The notes beneath the pieces are model-generated. The model was given only the letters and a program-made list of their open reading frames with translations. It ran no database searches and had not been told where the DNA came from. The position numbers and the translations under genes are program-made. A stretch of DNA of 42,691 nt from an uncultured Saprospiraceae bacterium. GTDB taxonomy: Bacteria; Bacteroidota; Bacteroidia; Chitinophagales; Saprospiraceae. Shown here piece by piece: positions 16,642-24,693 of the stretch (positions are counted from its first letter, which is position 1; every line of letters begins with the position of its first letter). The stretch lies in assembly GCA_937941095.1 (NCBI GenBank), contig CALDYJ010000068.1, positions 1 to 42,691 of the forward strand, read 5' to 3'.

Positions 16642-17868
16642 TTAGTCTACAAACTTTTTAAAGTCCATAAGTATTTTTTCACTGGCACCTTTGTTAGTCT
16701 TTAGGTACTTATTGATTTCTTGTTTTGCCTTTGCCCGATATTCTGGTCGACTTAGTTTTTCAAATGCCATTTTTAAAGTCTCAAAATCATTCACAATTAG
16801 TGCAGCACCTTTTTTATTTAAATATACGGCTTCAGGGAATTTTTGAATTTTAGGCCCAAATAATATGGGCAATGAAAAAGACGCTGGTTCAAGCGTATTA
16901 TGTATTCCTTGGCCGAAGCCACCTCCTATATATGCCGTATCCGCGTATTGATATAAATTGGATAAGATTCCAATGTTATCAACTATTAAAACTTTTTTTT
17001 GTAAACATTCGCCTATTTGTAGCTCACTAAAACTACAATAAGGAACTTTAATTTTACTATATAAGTTAGCTAGGTGTTTGCTTGATACATCATGTGGGGC
17101 GATGATAATTTTCCAGTTTTCAAATGCGGAACTTTCAATTAGTTGCATTAACAATTCTTCATCAATTGGCCACGTACTTCCTGCTATGAGACATTTTTTT
17201 TGAGCAATGAAAGTTTCTACTTTTGGAAATTTATTACTTGATTTTGCAATTTCTAAAACTCTATCAATTCGGGTGTCTCCAGCTACAGTTGATTTGACTT
17301 TTATGTCTTCTAATAAAAGTTTTGAGTCTTCATCTTGAACATAGATCTTGTCAAAATAAAAAAGCATTTTTCTAAATACTCCTCCATATGGTTTAAAAAA
17401 TGCAAAATTCTTTTTGAAACTCGCTGACACTAAAAACATTGGGATTGCACGTCGTTTGGCTTCAGCTAGGAAATGGTGCCAAAGATCATATTTTACTACA
17501 ATGATCGCTTTAGGCTTCAACTTATCAAGGAGTTCTTTTGCGTTTTTTTTAGTATCAAACGGAAGGTAAATGACGAGGTCTGCATGTTTATAGTTTCTGC
17601 GAATTTCAAAACCAGAAGGGGAGAAAAAAGTAAGAATGATTTTATGATTTTCGCTTTTTAATTTTTCAATCAAAGGTCTACCTTGCTCAAATTCCCCTAA
17701 GGATGCACAATGAAATAATATGCCATTGCTGAGATCCTCTTTAGTCTTAAGAAGGCTAGCAAATGTTTCTTTTCGCCCTTCCAACATTTGGCGTGCTTTG
17801 ACATTAAAAGGACTTGCAATTTTTAAAAGTAGTTGAAATAGAAAAATCCCCAGATTGTAAAATACCAT
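16642..17868 (-). CDS. waaA: Kdo (3-deoxy-D-manno-octulosonate) transferase
   Basis: A GT30 glycosyltransferase that adds Kdo from CMP-Kdo to lipid A precursor at the inner face of the cytoplasmic membrane. The N-terminal hydrophobic anchor (VFYNLGIFLFQLLLKIASPF) is followed by FHCASLGEFEQGRPLIEKL with the catalytic Glu59, equivalent to Glu60 of the E. coli enzyme. The nucleotide-binding half carries IAGSTWPIDEELL (about 228-240), IIAPHD and the CMP-Kdo motif GGGFGQGIHNTLEPA (315-329). The 408 residues match the family. The ATG directly abuts the TAG of the upstream outer-membrane protein gene (TAGATG), so translation is probably coupled. A heptose kinase follows after 16 bp. Confidence 0.93.
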   Translation of the reverse strand: MVFYNLGIFLFQLLLKIASPFNVKARQMLEGRKETFASLLKTKEDLSNGILFHCASLGEFEQGRPLIEKLKSENHKIILTFFSPSGFEIRRNYKHADLVIYLPFDTKKNAKELLDKLKPKAIIVVKYDLWHHFLAEAKRRAIPMFLVSASFKKNFAFFKPYGGVFRKMLFYFDKIYVQDEDSKLLLEDIKVKSTVAGDTRIDRVLEIAKSSNKFPKVETFIAQKKCLIAGSTWPIDEELLMQLIESSAFENWKIIIAPHDVSSKHLANLYSKIKVPYCSFSELQIGECLQKKVLIVDNIGILSNLYQYADTAYIGGGFGQGIHNTLEPASFSLPILFGPKIQKFPEAVYLNKKGAALIVNDFETLKMAFEKLSRPEYRAKAKQEINKYLKTNKGASEKILMDFKKFVD

Positions 17869-18633
17869 CTAGTAATAAATTTCGTCTGGGTTTAATTTTA
17901 AATAAAGAGGAAGGGTCCATCCGATTTTGAGACCGATTAGCAAATCGTTTCTTTTGGTTTCATCAACAGACATGCTTGCAAAATCATAACTCCTTCGACT
18001 TTTTGTAAAGCTTTCTATTAATTCTACCCCTGCATAAAAATTAACTAATCTATTTTTACTCAATAGTTGATACCCGATAAACTGTTGAAAAGCTAAACCA
18101 TTCGTTAACCTGTCGTAGCCTTTTGCATATTCTCCACTAATGATGTTAACTGTTTCAAGATCATCTTGTAACCTAATTTTGTGTTGTAGTAGCCCAATAC
18201 CTAGAGTTGCTCTAATGCCGGATCTTTTATTTTCTTGACTAATCGGGAATATCTTTCCTATGTGACCACCAACATAAATTCCTCTTTGTTTTAGACTTAC
18301 AAACGCAGCTCCTTGGTCTCTTCCTATGATGTTACCGTCTTCATTTTCGATCTGACTCAGTACATTTTCTTTGACTTCATTTCCAAATTGAAGACTCCCT
18401 GATAGACCAAGAATAAAACTTTGTTTTTTAGTAATTAAATCTAAACCTAATCCAATCTCTAGGTTGGACCCAAACCTGTCTTTCAAATCACCTTCAGGCC
18501 ATTGATTAGCATATGTAATGTTAATGCCTAAAATATTCAATTCATTGTTCTTCTCATATTGAGCACTTGAGAAGAAAGGAATGCTTATGAAAATGATTGC
18601 AAAGGTTAACGAAATTATCTTGTTAGCTGTCAT
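17869..18633 (-). CDS. Putative outer-membrane beta-barrel protein
   Basis: A 254-residue protein of unknown function. A signal peptide (MTANKIISLTFAIIFISIPF then FSSAQ) is followed by alternating amphipathic strands such as FGSNLEIGLGLDLITKKQSF, GIYVGGHIGKIFPI, GIRATLGIGLLQHKI and NDLLIGLKIGWTLPLYL, with aromatic belts typical of small 8- to 10-strand barrels. It is the first gene of a unit with waaA and rfaE1 and abuts waaA with no spacer, so a role linked to LPS or outer-membrane assembly is suggested by position only. No named family was recognised. It is transcribed divergently from the UXS gene across a 318-bp gap. Confidence 0.68.
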   Translation of the reverse strand: MTANKIISLTFAIIFISIPFFSSAQYEKNNELNILGINITYANQWPEGDLKDRFGSNLEIGLGLDLITKKQSFILGLSGSLQFGNEVKENVLSQIENEDGNIIGRDQGAAFVSLKQRGIYVGGHIGKIFPISQENKRSGIRATLGIGLLQHKIRLQDDLETVNIISGEYAKGYDRLTNGLAFQQFIGYQLLSKNRLVNFYAGVELIESFTKSRRSYDFASMSVDETKRNDLLIGLKIGWTLPLYLKLNPDEIYY

Positions 18634-18951
18634 TCAATGATGGAGATAGTGGGTCAATGTAATTTTTAAAGAACGAATTTAAGCGCTTAATGTGATTTTA
18701 TTCCCTTTTTTTCGTCTGAAATGATATTAAGTAGCAAATTTACTTTGATTAATCGTTATAAATGAGGTGAATTCATAGATTTTCACGATTTTGTGCATCC
18801 TTGTTACTTAGCCTGTATAATATGGTTAAATCCTCGTAACAGATGTATTTTTGATGCGTTTCAAATTTATGGCATCAAAGCTTAATTAAATCGATTCAAG
18901 CCATATTTAAACAATCAAATAGCAGATCACCTTATAAAAAGAGATAAGATT
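18634..18951. promoter_or_regulatory. 318-bp divergent intergenic region
   Basis: Separates the minus-strand barrel/waaA unit from the plus-strand UXS unit. No RNA gene or credible small protein is seen. Candidate -7 boxes are TATTTTTG at 18846-18853 for the plus strand and TAAATTTG (minus strand, 18742-18735) for the other side; both match TAnnTTTG but neither has a clear -33 TTG at the right distance. A perfect 12-bp palindrome TTAAGCGCTTAA lies at 18679-18690, 46 bases from the barrel gene start, and could be an operator. Confidence 0.4.
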
Positions 18952-19908
18952 ATGTCAAAAAGAGTATTAATTACAGGAGCAGCAGGATTTTTAGGATCAC
19001 ATTTAAGTGATAGATTTATAAAAGAAGGCTGTCATGTCATAGGTATGGATAACTTGCTTACCGGCGATATTAAGAACATCGAGCATTTATTTCCATTAAA
19101 ACAGTTTGAATTTTATCATCACGATGTTTCGAAGTATGTTCACGTTCCAGGAGAATTGGATTACATCTTACATTTTGCATCACCTGCAAGTCCAATAGAC
19201 TACCTAAAGATGCCAATTCAAACTATGAAGGTTGGATCATTGGGAACTCATAATTTATTAGGATTAGCAAAGGCTAAAAATTCTAGGATGCTTATTGCTT
19301 CTACTTCTGAAGTGTATGGAGATCCTTTAGTTCATCCACAGACAGAAGATTATTGGGGAAATGTAAATCCAATCGGCCCAAGAGGTGTTTATGATGAAGC
19401 AAAGCGTTTTCAAGAAGCCATTACTATGGCATACCATACTTATCATGGTTTAGAAACCAGAATTATTAGAATCTTTAACACCTACGGACCAAGAATGAGG
19501 GTGAATGACGGGAGAGTATTACCTGCATTTTTTGCTCAAGCAATTAGAGGCGAAGGTTTAACAGTTTTTGGCGATGGTTCACAAACAAGATCGTTTTGCT
19601 ACGTAGATGATTTGGTAGAAGGAATTTACAGGTTATTATTAAGTGACTATTCGCAACCTGTTAATATAGGAAATCCTGATGAGGTGAGCATTTTAGATTT
19701 TGCACAAGAAGTGTTAGACATGGTTGGAAATCCAGATGCACATGTAATCAATAAACCATTGCCGACAGATGATCCTAAAGTTAGGAGACCAAATATTTCA
19801 TTAGCAAAAGAAGTATTAGGTTGGGAACCAAAAGTCAGTAGACATGAAGGTATGTTAAGAACGTATGAATACTTCAAAAAAGTCGTTCCTACTACAGTAA
19901 ATAATTAA
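18952..19908 (+). CDS. UDP-glucuronate decarboxylase (UDP-xylose synthase)
   Basis: An extended short-chain dehydrogenase that converts UDP-glucuronate to UDP-xylose with bound NAD. The 318 residues match bacterial UXS. The Rossmann motif G-x-x-G-x-x-G is [11 protein letters not shown] (Gly9, 12, 15). The catalytic triad region is STSEVYGDP (117-125) and Y147-D-E-A-K151. UXS-specific signatures are [40 protein letters not shown] and [19 protein letters not shown]. It is the first gene of a three-gene unit with dTDP-glucose dehydratase (24 bp gap) and an SLBB exporter, indicating use of xylose or related sugars in an exported or surface polysaccharide. Confidence 0.92.
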   Translation: MSKRVLITGAAGFLGSHLSDRFIKEGCHVIGMDNLLTGDIKNIEHLFPLKQFEFYHHDVSKYVHVPGELDYILHFASPASPIDYLKMPIQTMKVGSLGTHNLLGLAKAKNSRMLIASTSEVYGDPLVHPQTEDYWGNVNPIGPRGVYDEAKRFQEAITMAYHTYHGLETRIIRIFNTYGPRMRVNDGRVLPAFFAQAIRGEGLTVFGDGSQTRSFCYVDDLVEGIYRLLLSDYSQPVNIGNPDEVSILDFAQEVLDMVGNPDAHVINKPLPTDDPKVRRPNISLAKEVLGWEPKVSRHEGMLRTYEYFKKVVPTTVNN

Positions 19909-19932
19909 TAAAGTACATTCAAGAAAAAGAAT

Positions 19933-20985
19933 ATGAAACAAACAATATTAATCACAGGTGGAGCTGGATTTATAGGTTCGCATTTAGTAAAGTTAATGGT
20001 TAAGAATCATCCAGATTCTACGATTATAAATTTAGATGCATTAACTTATGCAGGAAACTTAGAAAATTTAAAAGAGATCGAAAATGCACCTAATTATAAA
20101 TTTATAAAAGGGGACATTAACGACAGGCCATTTTTAGATGAGTTATTTAAAGTTCATCAATTTGATGGAGTAATCCACCTTGCCGCCGAATCTCATGTCG
20201 ATAGATCAATAACAGATCCATTAAGTTTTATTATGACCAATATTGTTGGGACAGTTAACTTGTTAAATGCTGCAAGACACAACTGGGGTTCTTATGAAGG
20301 AAAAAGATTCTTTCATGTTTCAACCGATGAAGTTTATGGTACATTAGGCGCGACTGGTCTTTTTACTGAAGAAACTTCTTATGATCCAAGGTCTCCATAT
20401 TCAGCCTCGAAGGCTAGTTCAGATCATCTCGTTAGAGCTTACCATCATACTTATGGAATGCCTGTGGTAATTTCAAATTGCTCTAATAATTATGGTCCTT
20501 TTCAGTTTCCTGAAAAACTATTGCCTTTGTTCATTTTTAACATTAAGAATAATAAACCACTCCCAGTTTATGGAGATGGTAAGTATACAAGAGATTGGCT
20601 TTGGGTAGATGATCATGCAAGAGCTATAGATCTAATCTATCAAAAAGGAAAAGACGGAGAAACCTATAACATAGGTGGACATAATGAATGGATGAATATT
20701 GATCTAGTACATTTGCTCTGCGACACTATGGATGGTTTATTAAAACGTGAAAATGGAGAATCTAGAAAGTTAATAACTTTTGTAAAAGACAGGCCAGGAC
20801 ATGATAAAAGATACGCGATTGATGCTAGCAAATTACAAAATGAATTAGGCTGGGTTCCTTCATTACAAATGGAAGAAGGGATAAGAAAAACCGCTGAATG
20901 GTACCTATCAAATAATGAATGGCTAGACAATGTGACCTCCGGAGCTTATCAAAAGTATTATGAAAAACAATATGCAGACAGGTAA
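19933..20985 (+). CDS. rfbB: dTDP-glucose 4,6-dehydratase
   Basis: An extended SDR that makes dTDP-4-keto-6-deoxyglucose, the second step towards dTDP-rhamnose and other deoxysugars (RmlB). The NAD motif is ITGGAGFIGSH (residues 7-17). The LDALTYAGNLENL segment and HLAAESHVDRSITDP are RmlB hallmarks. The catalytic region is STDEVYG with Thr131, Asp132 and Glu133, then Y156-S-A-S-K160. YTRDWLWVDDHARAI is typical of the C-terminal substrate domain. The 350 residues are normal. RmlA, RmlC and RmlD are not in the window, so the rest of the pathway must be elsewhere. Gaps are 24 bp to the UXS gene and 21 bp to the exporter gene. Confidence 0.94.
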   Translation: MKQTILITGGAGFIGSHLVKLMVKNHPDSTIINLDALTYAGNLENLKEIENAPNYKFIKGDINDRPFLDELFKVHQFDGVIHLAAESHVDRSITDPLSFIMTNIVGTVNLLNAARHNWGSYEGKRFFHVSTDEVYGTLGATGLFTEETSYDPRSPYSASKASSDHLVRAYHHTYGMPVVISNCSNNYGPFQFPEKLLPLFIFNIKNNKPLPVYGDGKYTRDWLWVDDHARAIDLIYQKGKDGETYNIGGHNEWMNIDLVHLLCDTMDGLLKRENGESRKLITFVKDRPGHDKRYAIDASKLQNELGWVPSLQMEEGIRKTAEWYLSNNEWLDNVTSGAYQKYYEKQYADR

Positions 20986-21006
20986 GCAAAATCCTAAACG
21001 ATTACA

Positions 21007-23763
21007 ATGAACAAAGTTTTTATAATTTCTATTTTTCTATTCTTTGTGTCAATCGAAGTCAATGCTCAGATTTTAGATCAAGGCGAGGCCAAAAAAGAAT
21101 TAGAAAAAAGAGGACTTGATGAAGAAGTTTTCAGAACAAAAATGCTGGAGAAAGGTTTTGATATGGACAACATAGATCCAAATCAATTGCCTCAGATCGA
21201 GCAAGCCATGGAGGAAGTCGTAAGAGAAATGGATGCGGAATTAAAGGAAGAAAAAGAAACTGAAATTGCCCTTCAAAAAGATAGTATTGATATAGATGAT
21301 AAGGTAGAAGAAATTAAAGAAGAAGCAACGGAAGAAACCATCAAAGACAAATCTGATCTTTCTGCTGAAAGAATTAAAGAAGCTGTTGAGAATGGGATTC
21401 CTTTGGAAGAAGCTATCGCTAATGAATTGAGCAGAACAGATAAAGAAGCATTACCTCCTTCTAAAATATACGGTCAGAATATTTTTCGAAACAAAGACAT
21501 TGCGATTTATACTCCAGCTGAAGACATTCGTCCACCGGAAACGTATGTCCTAGGACCTGGGGATAAAATTTCAATTGTGATTTGGGGAAAAAGTCAAGAG
21601 AATGCTTCCTTTACTATTTCTAAAGAGGGATACATTAACCCGGATAAGATGCCAAGAATCAACCTCAAAGGTTTGTCTTATCAAAAAGCGAAAAGCTTAT
21701 TACAAAGTAGGTATGCGGAATATTACAATTTTAGACCAGAAAACTTTGAAGTCACTATTGACTATTCCAGAACAATTACCATTAACATCTTAGGTGAAGC
21801 GCTGGAGAGTGGATCATATAACGTTCCTGCAACCAACACTGCTTTTAATGCTTTAGCTGCTGCTGGAGGACCTTCAGATATAGGATCTGTAAGAAACATA
21901 AAATTAATACATCCAGGAGGTAGTAGTAAAAGAGTTGATGTGTATGAAATGATGCTTGACCCGAGGGTGGTAAATGATTTCTTTCTCGAAAATAATGATT
22001 ATTTATTTATTCCTGTAGCAGATAAATTAGTAGAAATAGAAGGTGCAGTGAGAAGACCATTTGTCTATGAATTAATAGAAGGTGAAGGTTTAAAGAAGTT
22101 GATTTATTACGCAGGTGGATTAAATGAAAATGCTTATCAAAGTAATGTCCAAATCAAAAGATTCGAAAACGATGAAGAAGTGATCGTAGACGTAGATTTT
22201 AGAGCACTAGAAAAAAGTGGATCTGATTTTAAATTGTTAAAAGGAGATAAGGTTTACGTACAAGAAATCCAAAAAGACGTTAATAAATACGTTGAAGTTG
22301 TTGGAGCTGTTGAAGTGCCTGGGCAATTTCAATTTACCAAAGGTATGAAGCTGAAAGACCTTGTTCAAAAAGCAGTTTTGACAGAAGGAGCAAGAAGAGA
22401 TCTTGCATTTATACAAAGAACTAATTTGGATGGAAGCATAAAGTGGATAAAAGTAAATGTAGGGGATGCTTTTGTAAACATTGATTTGCAAAGCAAAGAT
22501 AGATTGGTCATTTATGAACAATCGAGGTTTGTTGACCAACAAAATTTTGTAATTGAAGGATCTGTAAGACAAGCAGGTGAACAACCATTTGACGAAAGTC
22601 AAAAAATCACCGTTGCTGATGCTATTGTTATGGCGGGAGGTAAAATGCCTCAAGCTACAGAATTTGCCTACATCTTTCGAAGAGATCCGGAAACCAAAAA
22701 CTTGCAAGAGTACATTAGAATAAATCTCGACGATGCTTTAGCAAATCCTAATTCTTCAGAAAATGTTTCGATTAGACCTTTTGATAGTTTGGTGGTTTAT
22801 GATTATCGATCTTACATCGATAATTCCTTTGTCACTACTTTTGGTGCCATCAGAGATAGTCGACAGATCATATATGATCCTTCACTTACTTTAAAAGATG
22901 CTTTACTGTTATCAGGTGGCCTAAAGATGGAAGCTTCATTAAGCAGAGTAGAAATCAGTAGAGTCGAGTTTGGAAAAGAAATGAATGGAAATACATCAGT
23001 AACTATTTTAGAAATTGATGAAGAATATAAACTAAAAGATGGCTCAGATTTTTTGCTTAGACCTTTTGATATTATTACGGTGAGAAGAGCACCTGAATTT
23101 GAACTTCAGAGGACTATAACATTGAAAGGAGAAGTAAAATATTCTGGTAAATATGCCATTACTGCTGATAATGAAAAAATATCTGAAATCATAACAAGAG
23201 CTGGTGGCTTAAGTCAAGAAGCTTTTGCTGCAGGAGCAACCCTGTATCGAGTAAAAGATGGAGTTGGCTATGTGGTCATGGCATTAGACGAGGTCCTAAA
23301 GAATAAAAATTCAAAGCATAATTACATCTTAAAAGAAGGAGATATCATAGAAATTCCAAAGAAAAAAGATTTTGTCTCTATTCGAGGAGCATCAAAAGCT
23401 AAAGAAATATATCCAGATAAAATCCTCAAAACAGGCCAAATAAATGTGCCTCATTATAAAGGTAAAACTGCAAAATGGTATGTTGATCAATTTGCTGCAG
23501 GTATTGGTGAAGATGGAAGACGTAAATTAATAACAGTTGAGCATCCTAATGGAAGAATCGAAAAAACAAACGACTTTTTGCTTTTCAAACAATACCCAAA
23601 GGTTGAAAAGGGATCAATCATTACTGTTGGTAAGGTCGAGGATAAGGAGCTCTTGAAAAACGAAGAAAGACAAGATGTAGATTGGGGAAAAGTATTTGCA
23701 GATGCCATTACTCAAGCTACTTCAATACTTGCACTTATTTTATTAATTGAATCAGCCAATTAA
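21007..23763 (+). CDS. SLBB-domain polysaccharide export protein (Wza-like)
   Basis: An outer-membrane or periplasmic polysaccharide exporter component, 918 residues and much larger than E. coli Wza (about 380). The signal peptide ends near VNAQ; there is no lipobox Cys. Next is an unusual, very acidic Glu/Lys-rich stretch (about 25-150), then the PES domain with YVLGPGDKISIVIWGKS (about 180-260). About seven SLBB-type repeats follow: GEALESGSYNVP, GAVRRPFVYEL, GAVEVPGQFQF, GSVRQAGEQPF, GAIRDSRQIIY, GEVKYSGKYAI and a weaker GASKAKEIYP. The protein ends in a hydrophobic helix, TQATSILALILLIESAN, resembling the C-terminal outer-membrane helix of Wza. It is co-directional with two nucleotide-sugar genes. 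No Wzc-type kinase or glycosyltransferase is next to it. Confidence 0.88.
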   Translation: MNKVFIISIFLFFVSIEVNAQILDQGEAKKELEKRGLDEEVFRTKMLEKGFDMDNIDPNQLPQIEQAMEEVVREMDAELKEEKETEIALQKDSIDIDDKVEEIKEEATEETIKDKSDLSAERIKEAVENGIPLEEAIANELSRTDKEALPPSKIYGQNIFRNKDIAIYTPAEDIRPPETYVLGPGDKISIVIWGKSQENASFTISKEGYINPDKMPRINLKGLSYQKAKSLLQSRYAEYYNFRPENFEVTIDYSRTITINILGEALESGSYNVPATNTAFNALAAAGGPSDIGSVRNIKLIHPGGSSKRVDVYEMMLDPRVVNDFFLENNDYLFIPVADKLVEIEGAVRRPFVYELIEGEGLKKLIYYAGGLNENAYQSNVQIKRFENDEEVIVDVDFRALEKSGSDFKLLKGDKVYVQEIQKDVNKYVEVVGAVEVPGQFQFTKGMKLKDLVQKAVLTEGARRDLAFIQRTNLDGSIKWIKVNVGDAFVNIDLQSKDRLVIYEQSRFVDQQNFVIEGSVRQAGEQPFDESQKITVADAIVMAGGKMPQATEFAYIFRRDPETKNLQEYIRINLDDALANPNSSENVSIRPFDSLVVYDYRSYIDNSFVTTFGAIRDSRQIIYDPSLTLKDALLLSGGLKMEASLSRVEISRVEFGKEMNGNTSVTILEIDEEYKLKDGSDFLLRPFDIITVRRAPEFELQRTITLKGEVKYSGKYAITADNEKISEIITRAGGLSQEAFAAGATLYRVKDGVGYVVMALDEVLKNKNSKHNYILKEGDIIEIPKKKDFVSIRGASKAKEIYPDKILKTGQINVPHYKGKTAKWYVDQFAAGIGEDGRRKLITVEHPNGRIEKTNDFLLFKQYPKVEKGSIITVGKVEDKELLKNEERQDVDWGKVFADAITQATSILALILLIESAN

Positions 23764-23771
23764 TAATAAAA

Positions 23772-24110
23772 TCATAATAGGCTTAAAACGTTTTCTGGCG
23801 GCCTACCAAGGACAGCCTTTTTATTTTTCACTACAATAGGTCTTTCTATTAGTTTTGGATGTTTCAGCATTGCACTGATCCATTCCTTTTCACTTAGGGT
23901 TTTTCCTTTGTAATTTTCTTTGTATACAGCTTCAGTCTTTCTTAGCAAATCAAAAGCTGAGATGTTTAGCTTTTTGATGATTGTGGTCAATTCTTGTTCA
24001 CTTAACTTATCTTCCAAGTATAAAACAATGCTTGGTTCAATGCCATTTTCTTGAATAATCTTTAAGGTCTCTCTACTTTTTCTACACCTAGGATTGTGAT
24101 AGATTTTCAT
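23772..24110 (-). CDS. ArsC/Spx-family arsenate reductase-like protein
   Basis: A thioredoxin-fold protein of 112 residues, as expected for ArsC (glutaredoxin-type) proteins. The N-terminal MKIYHNPRCRKSRETL contains the single catalytic Cys9. Three arginines fall in the ArsC positions: Arg57 (FDLLRKTE), Arg90 (LIERPIVV) and Arg103 (LGRPPENV), equivalent to Arg60, 94 and 107 of R773 ArsC. I chose ATG 24110; the frame extends to 24176, but those residues precede the normal start and would overlap the neighbour. There is no arsR, arsB or other ars gene nearby, so a YfgD-like housekeeping role is at least as likely as arsenate resistance. The stop lies 8 bp from the convergent exporter gene. Confidence 0.83.
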   Translation of the reverse strand: MKIYHNPRCRKSRETLKIIQENGIEPSIVLYLEDKLSEQELTTIIKKLNISAFDLLRKTEAVYKENYKGKTLSEKEWISAMLKHPKLIERPIVVKNKKAVLGRPPENVLSLL

Positions 24111-24159
24111 AAATTGCAAATGTTTATTTTGAAATTTAAACTTGCCTAAAACTAAAATA

Positions 24160-24579
24160 ATGATCTGGAAAATCAAACCGAGCTTAGAAATATTAAATGG
24201 ATTTATGAAAAATACCTTAGTTGAACATTTGGGTATTGAAATAATTGAAGTAGGGGATGATTACCTTAAAGGAAGTATGCCTGTAGATCATAGAACTGTT
24301 CAACCGTTTAGGTTATTACATGGAGGTGCATCTGTTGCATTAGCGGAATCACTTGGAAGTATTGCATCAAATGTTGTCATCGGCGATCCTAAAAAAGCCA
24401 CCGTTGGTTTAGAGGTCAATGCTAATCATTTAAAGTCAGGGAAAGAAGGAGAAACTGTAATTGGAACAGTTAAACCTATTCGATTAGGAAAGAGAATTCA
24501 TGTATGGAACATTGAAATCACAAATGAAAATGAAGAGTTATTATGTGTGAGTCGACTTACAGTAGCAATTTTGGCATAA
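24160..24579 (+). CDS. menI: Hotdog-fold thioesterase, MenI/YdiI type
   Basis: A PaaI-superfamily acyl-CoA thioesterase, 139 residues from the ATG at 24160 (an upstream in-frame TTG at 24142 was not used). The active-site stretch VQPFRLLHGGASVALAES carries Gln48, His54 and Glu63, matching by position and spacing those I know from E. coli YdiI/MenI and EntH. TVGLEVNANHLKSGKEG is the second conserved block. The likely reaction is hydrolysis of 1,4-dihydroxy-2-naphthoyl-CoA in menaquinone synthesis, the main respiratory quinone of Bacteroidota. Other aryl- or acyl-CoA substrates are possible because no men gene is adjacent. It diverges from the ArsC-like gene over 49 bp. Confidence 0.85.
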   Translation: MIWKIKPSLEILNGFMKNTLVEHLGIEIIEVGDDYLKGSMPVDHRTVQPFRLLHGGASVALAESLGSIASNVVIGDPKKATVGLEVNANHLKSGKEGETVIGTVKPIRLGKRIHVWNIEITNENEELLCVSRLTVAILA

Positions 24580-24693
24580 AAAGTCGTTTTCTTGTCTTCC
24601 GTGTTAAGAAATGTTGTTTAATACTTAGTCTAATCCAATCAAAACGGGCTTAAAATGTTATTTTAGTGTTCTAAAAGACTCAAACATTATTAT

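Noticed and set aside
22237..22707. A 156-codon minus-strand frame inside the SLBB exporter gene
   Set aside because: It lies fully within a well-supported coding gene; its composition is that of an antisense shadow.
23772..24110. An arsenic resistance operon
   Set aside because: Only a lone ArsC-like gene is present; no arsR, arsB, acr3 or arsM lies within the window.
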